Assembly (NCBI GenBank): GCA_028706895.1
Contig: JAQTVG010000028.1
Location: forward strand, 1 to 8,795
Source: Candidatus Omnitrophota bacterium
GTDB taxonomy: Bacteria > Omnitrophota > Gorgyraeia > Gygaellales > Profunditerraquicolaceae
Direction: 5' to 3'
DNA: 8,795 bases
The notes under the pieces were generated by a model. The model made no database searches. It was not told the DNA's origin and saw only the letters and a program-made list of their open reading frames with translations. The position numbers and the translations under genes are program-made. This document shows positions 1 through 6,205 of the stretch, in pieces; the stretch's first letter is position 1; the number at the start of each line of letters is the position of its first letter.

Positions 1-1097
1 TGCAGCATAAAGAGCCTTCCTTTTTCTATGGTAAACTCAATATCCTGCATATCGCGGTAATGCTTTTCGAGCCGGTTCTGGATGCTGAATAATTCTTTGT
101 AAATGGCCGGCATCGATTTATCCAGGGCGACCAGGCCCTTATTATGCTCTGATTTTGAATATTCATTTATAGGGGCTGGCGTGCGTATCCCGGCAACCAC
201 ATCCTCGCCCTGCGCATTGATCAGGTACTCCCCGTAGAATTTATTCTCGCCGTTTCCGGGATTGCGCGTAAAAGCCACTCCCGTAGCCGAATCGCCGCCC
301 ATATTCCCGAAAACCATAGTCTGCACGTTCACGGCTGTCCCCCACTCATCGGGGATATTCTCTATGCGGCGGTAGCTTATGGCGCGTTTGCCGTTCCACG
401 AAGAAAATACCGCGCCTATTCCTCCCCACAGCTGCTCTTTTGGCTCGTCGGGGAATTCTTTTTTCAAAACTTCCTTGATTTTTGCTTTAAATAGAAAACA
501 GAGCTTTTTCAAATCATCAACGGTCAAATCGGTATCTAAAGCAGCGCCTCTCTCCTTTTTCATCTGGGCCATAATTCTTTCCAGTTGCTTGCGGATACCC
601 TCATCTTCTTTGGGCTCAATACCTGCTGCCTTCTCCATAACGACATCAGAATACATCATTATAAGCCTGCGGTAGGCATCATAGACGAAACGGCCGTTAC
701 CGCCGCTCTGCTTTATTAAGCCGGGTATAGTCTTTTCAGTCAAGCCGACGTTTAATACGGTCTCCATCATTCCGGGCATTGATTTGCGGGCGCCGGAACG
801 CACAGAAACCAATAACGGGTTTTCTGTATCGCCGAATTTCCTGTCCATTAATTTTTCAACTCTTTCCAGGGCCTTCTGCACTTCTTCTTTTAAACCGGCT
901 GGATAAGTTTTTTTGTGCTGGTAATAATATGTGCAAACCTCGGTGGTAACTGTAAATCCGGGCGGCACAGGAAGCCGTAAATCCTTGTTTCCGGCCATCT
1001 CTGCTAAATTGGCGCCTTTGCCACCGAGCAGGTTTTTCATGCTTTCATTGCCGTCTGCTTTCTGTCCCCCAAAGAAGTAAACATATTTTTTTGCCAT
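1..1097 (-). CDS. ppdK: Pyruvate, phosphate dikinase, N-terminal part (runs off the left edge)
   Basis: The enzyme interconverts pyruvate + ATP + Pi and PEP + AMP + PPi in the cytoplasm. In anaerobes it often works in the glycolytic direction with PPi. The reading frame starts at an ATG at 1097 and stays open to the window edge, giving 365 codons, about 40% of the usual ~880 residues. Visible family features of the ATP-grasp nucleotide-binding region are GGKGANLAEM (residues 25-34), PVPPGFTVTTE (43-53), SVRSGARKSMPGMMETVLN (98-116), GDSATGVAFTRNP (278-290) and YGEYLINAQGEDVVAGIRTP (298-317). The phosphohistidine and PEP/pyruvate domains lie outside the window. An AGGAGGG Shine-Dalgarno lies upstream of the start. 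The gene begins 27 nt after glyS on the same strand, with no visible terminator between them, so the two are probably cotranscribed. Identification is confident from the motifs. Confidence 0.96.
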   Translation of the reverse strand, partial: MAKKYVYFFGGQKADGNESMKNLLGGKGANLAEMAGNKDLRLPVPPGFTVTTEVCTYYYQHKKTYPAGLKEEVQKALERVEKLMDRKFGDTENPLLVSVRSGARKSMPGMMETVLNVGLTEKTIPGLIKQSGGNGRFVYDAYRRLIMMYSDVVMEKAAGIEPKEDEGIRKQLERIMAQMKKERGAALDTDLTVDDLKKLCFLFKAKIKEVLKKEFPDEPKEQLWGGIGAVFSSWNGKRAISYRRIENIPDEWGTAVNVQTMVFGNMGGDSATGVAFTRNPGNGENKFYGEYLINAQGEDVVAGIRTPAPINEYSKSEHNKGLVALDKSMPAIYKELFSIQNRLEKHYRDMQDIEFTIEKGRLFML

Positions 1098-1109
1098 TGC
1101 TTTTTAAAA

Positions 1110-1116
1110 CCCTCCT
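1110..1116 (-). promoter_or_regulatory. Shine-Dalgarno site of ppdK
   Basis: Reads AGGAGGG on the minus strand, with 12 nt between it and the ATG at 1097, rather long spacing. It lies in the short glyS-ppdK gap and supports independent ribosome loading on ppdK. Confidence 0.7.
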
Positions 1117-1124
1117 TTTTTCGT

Positions 1125-2681
1125 TTAGTAAAGCTTGTTAAATAAATAATCTTTTAATTTATCTATGCTGATGCGTTCCTGCAGCATTGTATCGCGGTCG
1201 CGCACTGTTGCCTGTTTGTCTTCTAATGACTGCACGTCTATGGTAACGCAGTAAAGCGTGCCTACTTCATCCTGCCTGCGGTAAAGCTTGCCGATAGAAG
1301 CAGTGTCATCATATACCGTAACAAAACACTTCTTTAAATCCTGCGCTATTTTTTTTGCCAATTCTACCAGTTCCGGCCTGTTCTTTAAAAGCGGTAGCAC
1401 CGCCACCTTTACAGGAGCGAGTGCCTTATGGAGTTTTAAGACAGCGCGGGTATCGTCTTTGACTTTTTCTTCGTGATAGGCATCAGTCAAAAATGCCAGT
1501 ACGGTTCTGTCTACCCCGCCTGAGGGTTCAATTATGTAAGGATAAAACTTTTCTTTCGTAGATTCTTCAAAATACTGAAAATCTTTGCCGCTTGCTCCGG
1601 CGTGCTGTTTTAAATCAAAGTCGGTCCTGTTGGCTATGCCTTCAAGCTCTGACCAGCCAAAAGGGAAATTATACTCTATATCTGTGCAGGCCTTGGCATA
1701 ATGCGCCAGTTCTTCTTTGCCATGAGGCCGCTTTCTCAAACTTTCTTTTTTCATCCCCAGATTCAAATACCAGGCGAAACGGTAATCTATCCATTCCTCT
1801 AATTTTTTATCCGCATCAACCGGCTTGACAAAATATTCAATCTCCATCTGTTCAAATTCACGGGTCCTGAAAGTGAAATTCCCGGGGGTGATTTCATTGC
1901 GGAAGGCCTTGCCTATTTGCGCCAGGCCAAAAGGAAGCTTAGGGTGCTTTGAATCAAGTATGTTCAGGAAATTTACAAACATACCCTGCGCTGTCTCCGG
2001 GCGAAGATAAACTTTTTGAGCAGTTTCTTTTACAGGACCAAACAATGTTTCCAGCATTAAATTTGCTGCCATGGATTGTTCAGGTAAGGGGTTGCCGCAA
2101 TTTGGGCAAGGCGTCTTGGCCGTGCCATCAGCTGCACAGGCTATCCTGCCAACATAGGTCTTAAAATCAAACTCCACCCCGCCAAATTTCTGATGTAAGT
2201 CCGCAATCCAAGAAATGGTCACCTCTGGTTGCTTAACAAGGCTTAAATTAGGGGCTAATTTTTTTCCCTCATTTTTTGCCCAACGCAACATATAGGAACT
2301 ATCCTTGTCGCCAGCCATAGTATCTCTAAGCGAAATAAACCATGGGCTATTCCAGATTTCGTCCCAGATTTTATCAAACTTGAAGAATTGCAAACAAGCA
2401 GGGCATTTTACGAAAGGATCGTTAAAGCTTTTTAGATGACCGGAGGCCTCCCAGACCTTGGGGTGCATAAGTATTGCCGCGTCCATGCCAAAAATATCGT
2501 TCCTCTCGTGCACATTTACCTTCCACCACGCTGCTTTAACGTTGTTCTTCAGTTCTACGCCAAAAGGGCCGTAATCCCAGGTGTTGCTTAATCCGCCGTA
2601 GATATCTGATGACTGGAATATAAAGCCCCTGCGCTTGCAGAGGGAAACAATTTTTTCCATAATATTATCGTTTGTATTCAT
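1125..2681 (-). CDS. glyS: Glycyl-tRNA synthetase, alpha2 (single-chain) type
   Basis: Charges tRNA-Gly with glycine using ATP in the cytoplasm. It is the homodimeric class II form, not the alpha2beta2 form of most Gram-negatives. Class II core features are visible: DYGPFGVELKNN (36-47), YLRPETAQGMFVNF (225-238), motif 2 FRNEITPGNFTFRTREFEQM (260-279) and motif 3 EPSGGVDRTVLAFL (385-398). The anticodon-binding domain starts near 415 (APVKVAVLPL) and continues to the end. Two Cys pairs, C93/C96 and C192/C195, look like zinc ligands. At 518 residues it is longer than the ~460 common for bacterial members, and the extra length falls between the Cys pairs. The ATG at 2681 has no Shine-Dalgarno but sits just downstream of a good promoter. 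An internal ATG at 2660 (residue 8) is possible but also lacks one. ppdK follows after 27 nt. Confidence 0.96.
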   Translation of the reverse strand: MNTNDNIMEKIVSLCKRRGFIFQSSDIYGGLSNTWDYGPFGVELKNNVKAAWWKVNVHERNDIFGMDAAILMHPKVWEASGHLKSFNDPFVKCPACLQFFKFDKIWDEIWNSPWFISLRDTMAGDKDSSYMLRWAKNEGKKLAPNLSLVKQPEVTISWIADLHQKFGGVEFDFKTYVGRIACAADGTAKTPCPNCGNPLPEQSMAANLMLETLFGPVKETAQKVYLRPETAQGMFVNFLNILDSKHPKLPFGLAQIGKAFRNEITPGNFTFRTREFEQMEIEYFVKPVDADKKLEEWIDYRFAWYLNLGMKKESLRKRPHGKEELAHYAKACTDIEYNFPFGWSELEGIANRTDFDLKQHAGASGKDFQYFEESTKEKFYPYIIEPSGGVDRTVLAFLTDAYHEEKVKDDTRAVLKLHKALAPVKVAVLPLLKNRPELVELAKKIAQDLKKCFVTVYDDTASIGKLYRRQDEVGTLYCVTIDVQSLEDKQATVRDRDTMLQERISIDKLKDYLFNKLY

Positions 2682-2690
2682 AATCTTTTA

Positions 2691-2719
2691 TTTGTAGCGT
2701 AAATTGGCCAAAAAGTCAA
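2691..2719 (-). promoter_or_regulatory. Sigma70-type promoter for glyS, predicted near-leaderless
   Basis: The minus strand carries a -35 box TTGACT (2714-2719, 5/6 to consensus), an exact 17-nt spacer and a -10 box TACAAA (2691-2696, 4/6). A start about 7 nt past the -10 box falls near 2684, only about 3 nt before the glyS ATG at 2681. This matches the lack of any Shine-Dalgarno there. The transcription start is inferred. Confidence 0.6.
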
Positions 2720-2724
2720 GGGAA

Positions 2725-2739
2725 TTCACTTTGATTCGC
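2725..2739. repeat. 15-bp direct repeat, copy 1
   Basis: TTCACTTTGATTCGC, identical to 3176-3190 and in the same orientation, 451 bp apart. The matches end sharply on both sides. It lies just upstream of the glyS -35 box. Copy 2 contains the stop codon of the upstream gene, so this copy looks like a displaced duplicate of that gene's 3' end and could be one half of a target-site duplication. Confidence 0.85.
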
Positions 2740-2765
2740 GTGGACCTCATAGCTGAAGACAACTC

Positions 2766-2937
2766 TTTTAGCAGGTACTGTCTTGGTTTATTTTCGTGAG
2801 CACCGTTTGCTCGCCCCAGCGTGGCTCGCTGCGCTTCAGGAAAATTCTCGCTCTGCCCGACATGCGTTAGCAGGGCAACCTTGCCCGCTCGAATTTTCTA
2901 GATGCTCACTCAAATCAAACCAAGCCACCTGCTAAAA
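2766..2937. repeat. Long imperfect palindrome A (about 172 nt, branched)
   Basis: The outer arms pair as exact blocks: TTTTAGCAGGT 2766-2776 with 2927-2937, CTTGGTTT 2782-2789 with 2917-2924, and GTGAGCA 2796-2802 with 2903-2909. Inside, GAAAATTC 2840-2847 pairs with 2891-2898. A small side hairpin, CAGCG 2817-2821 with CGCTG 2827-2831, makes the fold branched rather than a plain stem. The centre offers two competing stems, 2854-2858 with 2873-2877 or 2873-2878 with 2881-2886. No U-tract marks it as an ordinary terminator. The function is unknown. Confidence 0.8.
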
Positions 2938-2943
2938 AATATC

Positions 2944-3167
2944 ATCTATGTATCTATCAGTATACTTTTGCTGTGAGGTTTGAGAGCGTGCATCAAAAAA
3001 TCTTTGGCAAAAGTCTGCAAGGATTTACGACGAGTGAGTGCAGGAACTGACCTTTATTATACGCGTGTCGGAATTCCTGCAATGAACGAGGAGTAAACCG
3101 CAGCAGACGGCAAAGATTTTTAGCACGCGAGCAAATCCCACAGCGAAAGTGTTAGCTATACATAGAT
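2944..3167. repeat. Long imperfect palindrome B (about 224 nt)
   Basis: The two arms, each about 100 nt, are largely complementary with small bulges. Exact blocks include ATCTATGTAT 2944-2953 with 3158-3167, AAAAATCTTTG 2996-3006 with 3111-3121, and TGCAGGAA 3039-3046 with 3074-3081. Shorter matches (GCTGTG, GCGTGC, GTCTGC, TTTAC) lie in register between them. The loop is about 27 nt (3047-3073). It begins six bases after palindrome A ends. It is far longer than a terminator hairpin or a REP unit, and I saw no coding frame in it. Confidence 0.8.
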
Positions 3168-3175
3168 TAATACAG

Positions 3176-3190
3176 TTCACTTTGATTCGC
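3176..3190. repeat. 15-bp direct repeat, copy 2 (spans a stop codon)
   Basis: Identical to 2725-2739. Read on the minus strand it encodes the last codons, GAA TCA AAG, and the TGA stop of the upstream 257-residue protein, plus the following A. If this is a target-site duplication, insertion happened at the stop codon and left the protein intact. Confidence 0.85.
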
Positions 3191-3950
3191 CGGAAACCGG
3201 CGCCGGCGCGCCTGATACCTTAAGCGTTGATACAATAGCCACAACCTTGCCTAAATCCAGCTTCTGATCCATATCTTTTATGTAAAGTTTATAAAAAGCG
3301 TCGTTATCCCCGATTACATCACAGTCAAAATAGTTTTCTGTAATGCCGAGGTTATAGGTTATAAAGCCCTTTTTATCCGCGGCGTGGAACCTGGCGATTT
3401 TTACATTTCTCTGGTCTCCTATGTCCGGGGTAAAAATGCTCTTCATAATCACAAAGAAAGTATCAGTGATACCGTCAATGCTTGTAAAGCGCGCGTTCAT
3501 GGTGCGGCTTACAAAATCGTAGTTATTCTTAATGCCCAGTTTTTTTAGCTGGGGAAAAAGGTTTATAAAAAATTCCGGTTTTTGATACAATAAATATACC
3601 GTAGGAGTTTCGGAGTTATACTTCCTTTTTTTATAATACACCTTGGTTACAGCGCCCCTGATAATAGTGAACCCCTTAGGGACAGAGACTTTCATTTTCG
3701 GCAAGACATATGGCAATTGCCTCGCAGGAAAAGAATAGGGTAATAGTCCTGAAATGTAATCTTTATCAGTTTCTGAGATGATTGCTTCTTCTTCCGGCAC
3801 AATGCATAGTATCGGTATTTTAACGCAATTGCCGATACCTGCTTCAATATACGCCTTTAAAATTGCCTGCTTGCCGAACTTTGCCACAAACAAAACAAGG
3901 AAAAATAAAACAACAGTAATATAAAGATACTTAACAGCCTTCTTCTTCAT
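3177..3950 (-). CDS. Uncharacterised protein with one N-terminal membrane segment
   Basis: I do not recognise this 257-residue protein. It starts MKKK, followed by a hydrophobic stretch at about residues 8-23 (YLYITVVLFFLVLFVA) and then KFGK. This is the pattern of a signal anchor or an uncleaved signal peptide, with the rest outside the membrane. No lipobox follows. The exported part of about 230 residues is mixed alpha/beta in character, has few Cys, and carries a Tyr/Phe/Lys-rich middle (KVYYKKRKY near 104-112). It ends in a short Ala/Pro/Gly/Ser tail encoded by unusually GC-rich DNA. The ATG lies 2 nt after the panB stop and has only a weak AGG upstream, so translation is probably coupled to panB. 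It may be a lineage-specific envelope protein. Its position after panB tells little about function. Confidence 0.75.
   Translation of the reverse strand: MKKKAVKYLYITVVLFFLVLFVAKFGKQAILKAYIEAGIGNCVKIPILCIVPEEEAIISETDKDYISGLLPYSFPARQLPYVLPKMKVSVPKGFTIIRGAVTKVYYKKRKYNSETPTVYLLYQKPEFFINLFPQLKKLGIKNNYDFVSRTMNARFTSIDGITDTFFVIMKSIFTPDIGDQRNVKIARFHAADKKGFITYNLGITENYFDCDVIGDNDAFYKLYIKDMDQKLDLGKVVAIVSTLKVSGAPAPVSGESK
3188..3202. repeat. GC-rich perfect hairpin in the 3' end of the unknown gene
   Basis: CGCCGG (3188-3193), a 3-nt loop and CCGGCG (3197-3202) form a perfect stem inside the last codons of the unknown gene. More G/C follows to about 3212, including GGCGCGCC nearby. No T-run follows on the minus strand, so it is not a standard terminator, though it could pause RNA polymerase or protect the mRNA 3' end. 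Confidence 0.6.
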
Positions 3951-3952
3951 TT

Positions 3953-4783
3953 CTAGCCTAATTTTTTAAGTTCTTCTTCTTTTATAGAGAAGCAGTGCTC
4001 TTTGGAGGGGAATTTTTCTTCTGTTACCTCTTTTTTATATTCTTCCAGGGCAGCCAGGATTAATGCGGACAAATTGATGTATTTTTTGACAAACTTAGGA
4101 GTAAAGCGCTCATAGAGCCCAAGCAGGTCATGGATAACCAAAACTTGAGCATCGCAATATGGCCCGGCACCTATACCAATAGTAGGGATTTTGATTTTTT
4201 TAGTTATCATCTCTGCGATTTTATCCGGCACACATTCAAGTAAAAGCGCAAAACATCCCAGTTTTTCCAGCGCCACGGCCTGCTCAATTAAACGCCTGGC
4301 CTGCTCGGCATCTTTGCCCTGGACTTTAAATCCGCCTATTTTATCTGCTGTCTGCGGAGTTAATCCAATATGCCCGATTACCGGTATTCCCGCCTTTATG
4401 ATTTCCGCGGTTACCTCTAAACAACGGTCAAACCATTCTAATTTTACCGCTTCGCATTTCGCTTCTTCAATAAAACGCCTGGCGTTATTGACTGACTCCG
4501 CGGGGTTCACCTGATATGATTCATAGGGCATATCGCCAACTACTAAGGCGTGTTTTACTGCCCGCGTTACTGCCTTGGCGTGGTGTATCATTTCCGCCAT
4601 CCCTACTTTTGTAGTTGAATCAAGCCCCAATACTACATTAGCAAGAGAATCTCCCACAAGAATCATATCAATCCCCGCTTTATCAACCAGATATGCAAGC
4701 GGGTAGTCATACGCAGTAAGCATAGTCATCTTACGTTTACCTTTTAAAGATAATATTTCTTTTACGGTCATCTTATCTTCCAT
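3953..4783 (-). CDS. panB: 3-methyl-2-oxobutanoate hydroxymethyltransferase
   Basis: Transfers a hydroxymethyl group from 5,10-methylene-tetrahydrofolate to 2-oxoisovalerate to make ketopantoate, the first committed step of pantothenate and CoA synthesis, in the cytoplasm. At 276 residues it has the usual family length. Conserved blocks are TAYDYPLAYLVDKAGID (23-39), VGDSL with Mg-ligand D45, VVGDMPYESY with D84, KLE with E116, GHIGLTPQ (137-144), the LLECVP block with catalytic E183, and GIGAGPYCDAQVLV (203-216). All catalytic positions look intact. The ATG at 4783 has a GAGGAG Shine-Dalgarno 6 nt upstream, and the second Met (residue 5) is less well placed. No panC or panE is in the window. 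It follows nfnB by 38 nt and precedes the unknown membrane protein by 2 nt. Confidence 0.96.
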   Translation of the reverse strand: MEDKMTVKEILSLKGKRKMTMLTAYDYPLAYLVDKAGIDMILVGDSLANVVLGLDSTTKVGMAEMIHHAKAVTRAVKHALVVGDMPYESYQVNPAESVNNARRFIEEAKCEAVKLEWFDRCLEVTAEIIKAGIPVIGHIGLTPQTADKIGGFKVQGKDAEQARRLIEQAVALEKLGCFALLLECVPDKIAEMITKKIKIPTIGIGAGPYCDAQVLVIHDLLGLYERFTPKFVKKYINLSALILAALEEYKKEVTEEKFPSKEHCFSIKEEELKKLG

Positions 4784-4789
4784 TTCTTA

Positions 4790-4795
4790 CTCCTC
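4790..4795 (-). promoter_or_regulatory. Shine-Dalgarno site of panB
   Basis: GAGGAG on the minus strand, 6 nt before the ATG at 4783. It lies 2 nt beyond the palindrome at the nfnB/panB junction, so folding of that palindrome could affect access to it. Confidence 0.85.
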
Positions 4796-4797
4796 AA

Positions 4798-4839
4798 ATT
4801 AGGGGACACTTTTAACCGCAATTAAGAACCGTCCCTAAT
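4798..4839. repeat. REP-like palindrome overlapping the end of nfnB
   Basis: ATTAGGGGAC (4798-4807) pairs with GTCCCTAAT (4831-4839) with one bulged G. After a short internal mismatch, TTTTAA (4810-4815) pairs with TTAAGA (4822-4827), including one G-T pair, around a 6-nt loop. On the minus strand the right arm is the last five codons (IRDGS) and TAA of nfnB. There is no T-run, so an intrinsic terminator is unlikely. The sequence style recalls dispersed REP palindromes linked to RAYT-type transposases. That is from memory and was not searched. Confidence 0.65.
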
Positions 4840-6192
4840 ATATTTATCTATGGCTAAGGCGGCTTTCTTGCCTGCCCCCATAGCTGAGATTACCGTATCC
4901 GCGCCTGTGATTATATCTCCTCCCGCGAAAACACCCGTCATGGAAGTCATAAAATTTTCATCTACAGGTATTGTGCCGTCCTCATTAGTCTTAATCTCCG
5001 GGGTAACTTTAGGCAACAATGGATTTGAATTCTGCCCGATAGCTACAATTACTGTATCAACATCTAAAACAAAATTGGAATCCTTTACAGGCACGGGCCT
5101 TCTTCTGCCTGAAGCATCCGGCTCGCCTAATTCCATAGCAATACATTCTAATCCTTTAACAAAACCCTTGCCGTCATCCAATATCTTGACCGGCTGAGTC
5201 AGGGTTTTAAAAGGCACTCCTTCCTCTTTGGCATTTTCAATCTCTTCTTTTCGGGCGGGCATTTCATTCTCTGTGCGTCGATATACTAAAACAACTTGCC
5301 TTCCTAATCTTAAGGATACCCTGGCGCAATCAAATGCCACGTTCCCTCCTCCGATAACCGCTATTTTTTTACCTATATTAATAGGGGTTACATACTCAGG
5401 GAATTTGTATGCCTTCATAAGGTTGACGCGCGTTAGAAACTCATTGGCAGAATAAACCCTCCCTAAATTTTCTCCGGGTATTCCCAAGAACTGCGGCAGT
5501 CCGGCGCCTGTGGCGACAAAGGCCGCTTTGAACCCGCTTTTAAATAAATCATCAATACTGTAAGTATTGCCGATTAAAGTATCAGCCGCAACTTTAACGC
5601 CAAGAGTTTTTATATAATCAACTTCACCTTGCACAATCTTCTTTGGAAGCCTGAATTCCGGTATGCCATACATAAGCACGCCACCCGCCAAATGCAAAGA
5701 CTCAAATAAGGTAACCTCGTAACCCATCTTTGCTAAATCCGCGGCGCATGTCAGCCCGGCCGGCCCGCTCCCCACTATCGCAATTTTAACTCCTGCTTTT
5801 TCTTTGCCAAGAACCGGTTCATGCCGCTGGGCTTGTCCGTAATCTGCGGCATATCTTTCAAGCGCCCCAATATTTATAGGAATCTTCTTTTTATTAAGGA
5901 CGCACATCGCCTCGCACTGGTCTTCCTGCGGGCAGACTCTTCCGCATATTGCAGGCAGGTTATTTTTTTCTTTTATCTTCGCCAGCGCCTCTTTTGGTTT
6001 ATTTTCTTTTATCAATTTAATAAACGAGGGAATATCTATCCCAACAGGGCATCCTTTTACACAAGGCGGATTTTTACACTGCAGGCAGCGCGCGGCTTCC
6101 TTCTCTGCCTCTTCTTTAGATAAGCCCAGGGATACTTCAAAAAAATTCTTTATTCTTTCAAGCGGCAATTGCCGGCGCACAGAAATACGCAT
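4822..6192 (-). CDS. nfnB: NfnB-type / glutamate synthase small-subunit-like FAD, Fe-S NADP oxidoreductase
   Basis: Probable large subunit of the electron-bifurcating NADH-dependent reduced ferredoxin:NADP+ oxidoreductase, a cytoplasmic complex with NfnA. An N-terminal domain has two four-Cys sets for [4Fe-4S] clusters: C36, C39, C44, C48 and C83, C87, C93, C97. An FAD-binding GSGPAG follows at 141-146, a second dinucleotide site GGGNVA at 281-286 with YRRTENEMPARKEE (304-317), and a C-terminal FAD motif FAGGDIITGADTVISAMGAGK (422-442). At 456 residues it matches NfnB and also GltD/SudA, which share this fold. The nearby nfnA favours Nfn, and no gltB is present. The ATG at 6192 has a TAGGAG Shine-Dalgarno that doubles as the corA stop. 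Its last five residues come from a palindromic repeat. Confidence 0.88.
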   Translation of the reverse strand: MRISVRRQLPLERIKNFFEVSLGLSKEEAEKEAARCLQCKNPPCVKGCPVGIDIPSFIKLIKENKPKEALAKIKEKNNLPAICGRVCPQEDQCEAMCVLNKKKIPINIGALERYAADYGQAQRHEPVLGKEKAGVKIAIVGSGPAGLTCAADLAKMGYEVTLFESLHLAGGVLMYGIPEFRLPKKIVQGEVDYIKTLGVKVAADTLIGNTYSIDDLFKSGFKAAFVATGAGLPQFLGIPGENLGRVYSANEFLTRVNLMKAYKFPEYVTPINIGKKIAVIGGGNVAFDCARVSLRLGRQVVLVYRRTENEMPARKEEIENAKEEGVPFKTLTQPVKILDDGKGFVKGLECIAMELGEPDASGRRRPVPVKDSNFVLDVDTVIVAIGQNSNPLLPKVTPEIKTNEDGTIPVDENFMTSMTGVFAGGDIITGADTVISAMGAGKKAALAIDKYIRDGS

Positions 6193-6199
6193 ACTTGTT

Positions 6200-6205
6200 C
6201 TCCTA
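6200..6205 (-). promoter_or_regulatory. Shine-Dalgarno of nfnB fused with the corA stop codon
   Basis: TAGGAG on the minus strand: TAG (6203-6205) ends corA, and GGAG within the same hexamer is the ribosome site 7 nt before the nfnB ATG. Ribosomes ending corA finish on the nfnB entry site, which suggests translational coupling. Confidence 0.8.

Larger units (their letters stand above)
2740..3175. mobile_element. Putative non-autonomous inserted element between 15-bp repeats
   Basis: This 436-bp stretch, bracketed by the 15-bp direct repeats, makes up nearly all of the long gap between glyS and the next gene. I see no convincing coding frame in it. It contains two very long imperfect palindromes (2766-2937 and 2944-3167) side by side. 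No clear inverted repeat joins its two extreme ends, and no transposase is present. A 15-bp duplication is longer than most transposons make, so 'inserted element' is an inference. Two stacked elements or a structured RNA locus are alternatives. Confidence 0.35.

Noticed and set aside
379..675. Plus-strand open frame of 98 codons
   Set aside because: It is antisense to ppdK, whose motifs are clear on the minus strand. No domain features or Shine-Dalgarno support it.
1098..1140. Hairpin GCTTT/AAAGC around the ppdK ribosome site
   Set aside because: A 5-bp AT-rich stem with a long loop is not distinguishable from chance.
2944..3167. CRISPR array or T-box leader in the long gap
   Set aside because: There are no regularly spaced direct repeats, and the palindromes lie upstream of the inferred glyS promoter, so they would not be in its leader. 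No T-box core motif was seen.
4798..4839. Intrinsic terminator between nfnB and panB
   Set aside because: The stem is good, but no run of T follows on the minus strand, only TTT before the panB ribosome site.
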